From: Prostheceraeus crozeri
Taxonomy: Eukaryota > Platyhelminthes > Polycladida > Euryleptidae
Length of the DNA: 64,000 nt
Direction of reading: 5' to 3'
Assembly: GCA_907163375.1 (NCBI GenBank)
Contig: CAJQUW010004452.1
Span: forward strand, 265,501-329,500
Part shown: positions 61,820 to 64,000 of the stretch, in pieces
How positions within the stretch are numbered: position 1 is the stretch's first letter
Layout of the letters: each line of letters opens with the position of its first letter
Program-made: the position numbers and the translations under genes
The notes under the pieces: model-generated
Database searches by the model: none
What the model was told of the DNA's origin: nothing
The model's input: only the letters and a program-made list of their open reading frames with translations

Positions 61820-62330
61820 ATGGAGTTCAGAGAACTCCCGCGCTTTTTGACAACCAAAGCACCAAATTTAAGAAAGGCAAAGATTTACGAAGCATGTGTC
61901 AGAAACTGCATGTTGCACGGCAGCGAAACGTGGGTCATTTCGAAGGAATCACTAAGGCGACTTGAAGTCAGCGACATGAGAATGGCGCGTTGGATGTGTG
62001 AGGTCTCTGCTCAAGATCGGATCTCAAATGAAGAAGGCTCGGGTTTGAGGGAATTGGCGACGTCTTACGGAGAAGGCTTCTGCGTTGGTTCGGGCATGTC
62101 ACCAAAATAAATAACAACTGTTGGACAAGGCGAGTGCAATCCATGGACGTGGCAGGGCGAAGACCACCCGTCCGACCTAAGAAGTCAAGGAGAAACAATG
62201 TCGATGAAGATCTTCGACTACTGGGACTTGTCCTCAACGATGCCCTCGATCGAGAGAAATGGCGAGGAGCTATAAAGAGAAATCGTTGTACCCAATCAAT
62301 TTGGTGCAATCGACGCTAAATGGATTGAGT
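61820..62330 (+). pseudogene. LINE reverse-transcriptase C-terminal fragment
   Basis: VRNCMLHGSETWVISKESLR, LEVSDMRMARWMCEVS and, in another frame, RRPPVRPKKSRRNNVDEDLR followed by ALDREKWRGAI give the C-terminal reverse-transcriptase pattern of RTE-like LINEs. At least one frame break near 62100. It ends in a short GAGT-rich tail near 62330. Confidence 0.75.
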
Positions 62331-64000
62331 GAGTGAGTGGGTGAGAGTTAAGTTAGCGATAGTGACGTAGGAAAGACATTTAATTCATAATTTGAAGTTC
62401 ATGCTATGCAGATCAGTGGTGCTACCTATTTTCATCGAAATGATTTACTACTATGTTGCACTTGAGGTTGTTTTTAACAAAGTTTCATCGTTGCATATTT
62501 TAGGAATGTTGACAATTGTTAGACTCATGCATAGTAACTTCAGTATGCAGGAGCATATTCATCGCTATCTAGTTACAGTTTAATACATATCTTGTAGGGA
62601 TAAGAGCAGAGATCATTTGCATATACCATTCAACTTGCGATGATGAAATAATTGCATATTGCCATTATATTATAATGAATCACCAAGTATCTTCTGCTTC
62701 TACATTGGACTATTCCCCTATCTAGGGTTGTCACCCTGAATAATGGCTCGCCAGAAACTCTTGTCGAAACTGTACTCCAGGTCAACCCGCACGATTTATG
62801 CTGCAGATCCTTCTTATTGGTAGTCCGTGTTGACCCTTCTTATTCAGTCAGCCTTCCCAATCTTCTGCACATGTCTGTATCATCCTGCTCTCCTTCTCTC
62901 ACTCAATCATTCACTCACTCTTACATTATTAAAGTCATCTTAATCCTTTGCTTCTTTGCTTCTCATTTTGTCCTGACTTGGCATTTCCTTGGCGAATATC
63001 ATTTAGAAATATCACTTCTTTGGATTCAGCGAAATTTAATTGGTACTATCACATGGTGGTCCTTTTTCTTTCGCCTTCAGCCAGGCTACATTCTGAGCCA
63101 CACAAGAGCACTAATCGTATTTTTGCTTTGTGCACACACCCTTGTAAGTATTGAAAATTTCTTTGACATATTCTTATCGTATATGAAATGATGATTCCAT
63201 TAGTTCTCATAATTTTGCCCAAACTTTGCTCATTCTGACCATGACTATCGTTGCCCTGATCTTCCCTTCTCATTTAAGATCACATATATGTATTTAAAAG
63301 CTTAGCAAGTTAGCATCACAGTTTCATTACGTTTGACATCCGCAGTCATATCATGCTACCGAATATCACCACTATTTTCAAAGAGTTGAAATTCACAATT
63401 ATCTTAACATTTTTTCTTCCACACCAACAAACTACGCTGCAATTCCTCTACACATCCTGTCACAACTTCATCGGGAGCAGCGGCTCCTAGGGCTGGCTTG
63501 TGAAAATAATGTCATAATTTCATAGTAAAAAATGGCTGTTGACTGCGAATTTCAGATCTGTACACTACACCGACAATTAGAAAAAGTCTTTTAAATTCTT
63601 ATCCTTCAGACTCAGACTAACTGCGGTTGTCAAGCATCAGTCAAGTGCATCAGTCAGATAAAACTGGTGCGTCAGATGTTCTCAAATTCCTTATATTTTA
63701 TCAAGAAAAAACAGATGATACCGAAATGTGATGGAACAAGTGTTATCTACACTATAGATTACTCGACATCAGTGACAAAACTGTAAATATTGACTTTCAT
63801 TTTGAGCTGGTGAAAAAGTGAAAATATGTGTGCATGCCTTTGAAAATAACAGCTGTGGCTACTATGAGAATCGATGTGAAAACTTATCGGTGTTCTTTTC
63901 GACAAGAAGTATTTATATGAATAGTTTGTCGATAGTATTTGTGATTGTCAGCGCGTTAGATCAAATTTTAATGCAAAGATGCACGACATGGGTTTGCTTG
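62331..64000 (+). other. Filamin intron to window end
   Basis: AT-rich; a stretch near 62700-62780 resembles the 3' region of the LINE at 51050 but is too short to call. No further filamin exon is recognised before 64000. Confidence 0.45.

Overview
The window is invertebrate genomic DNA: a multi-exon filamin gene on the + strand, with long introns full of transposon debris, tRNA-derived SINE heads, consensus GT/AG splice sites and AT-rich spacer. Nothing fixes the species. The repeat style and sea-urchin-like histone 3'-end signals would fit a marine deuterostome such as an echinoderm, but that is a guess.

Host layout. Eight filamin exons are readable (5298-5584, 7892-8062, 13944-14133, 51918-52162, an 11-codon microexon 53516-53548, 58326-58443, 60054-60323, 60400-60573). 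They join in frame into consecutive Ig-like filamin repeats; the gene continues beyond both ends of the window. Introns carry a 2.7-kb hAT element (554-3228) with a nested MITE, two SINEs and six LINE 3'-end fragments.

The 37.8-kb intron 14134-51917 holds a nested insertion. A non-autonomous hAT-like element (ends at 15720 and 47125, 8-bp duplication GTAGTGAC) was itself hit by a 30,166-bp Polinton/Maverick (16074-46239, 6-bp duplication TCAGTC, about 343-bp terminal inverted repeats plus a further about 235-bp homologous block). It carries the core Polinton set: protein-primed-type DNA polymerase B (broken), chromodomain integrase (broken), adenain-like protease, packaging ATPase, major capsid protein, two related structural proteins (one with a -1 frame break) and two small basic virion-type proteins.

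Unusual content of the Polinton. (1) 33934-34479 encodes a 181-residue TATA-binding-protein homologue with both TBP repeats. (2) Putative early genes have canonical TATA boxes (18484, 20517, 21041, 25918, 33891, and 45468 on the minus strand). Several putative late genes instead have an octamer-like ATGCAAAT/G/A at the same distance upstream of their start codons (31794, 33219, 33577, 36733, 42606, 43011). Together this suggests a two-stage programme in which the element's own TBP-like factor might read the octamer promoters. (3) Small left-arm genes end in a thrice-repeated cassette that begins with a histone-mRNA-like stem-loop, whereas other genes end in AATAAA. (4) Two transcription units start with an exon that ends exactly at the ATG. 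(5) Two multi-kilobase simple-sequence tracts (purine-rich 22880-25762; G/T-rich 38119-41409) interrupt the element.

Functional grouping: left arm = small putative early genes and repeats; middle = DNA replication (PolB, +), then structural proteins (-) flanking a short + strand island (two paralogous small proteins and the TBP-like gene); right arm = protease, capsid, integrase, ATPase, basic proteins, RING-like proteins, an exonuclease-like protein and an unknown early-type protein, all on the minus strand.
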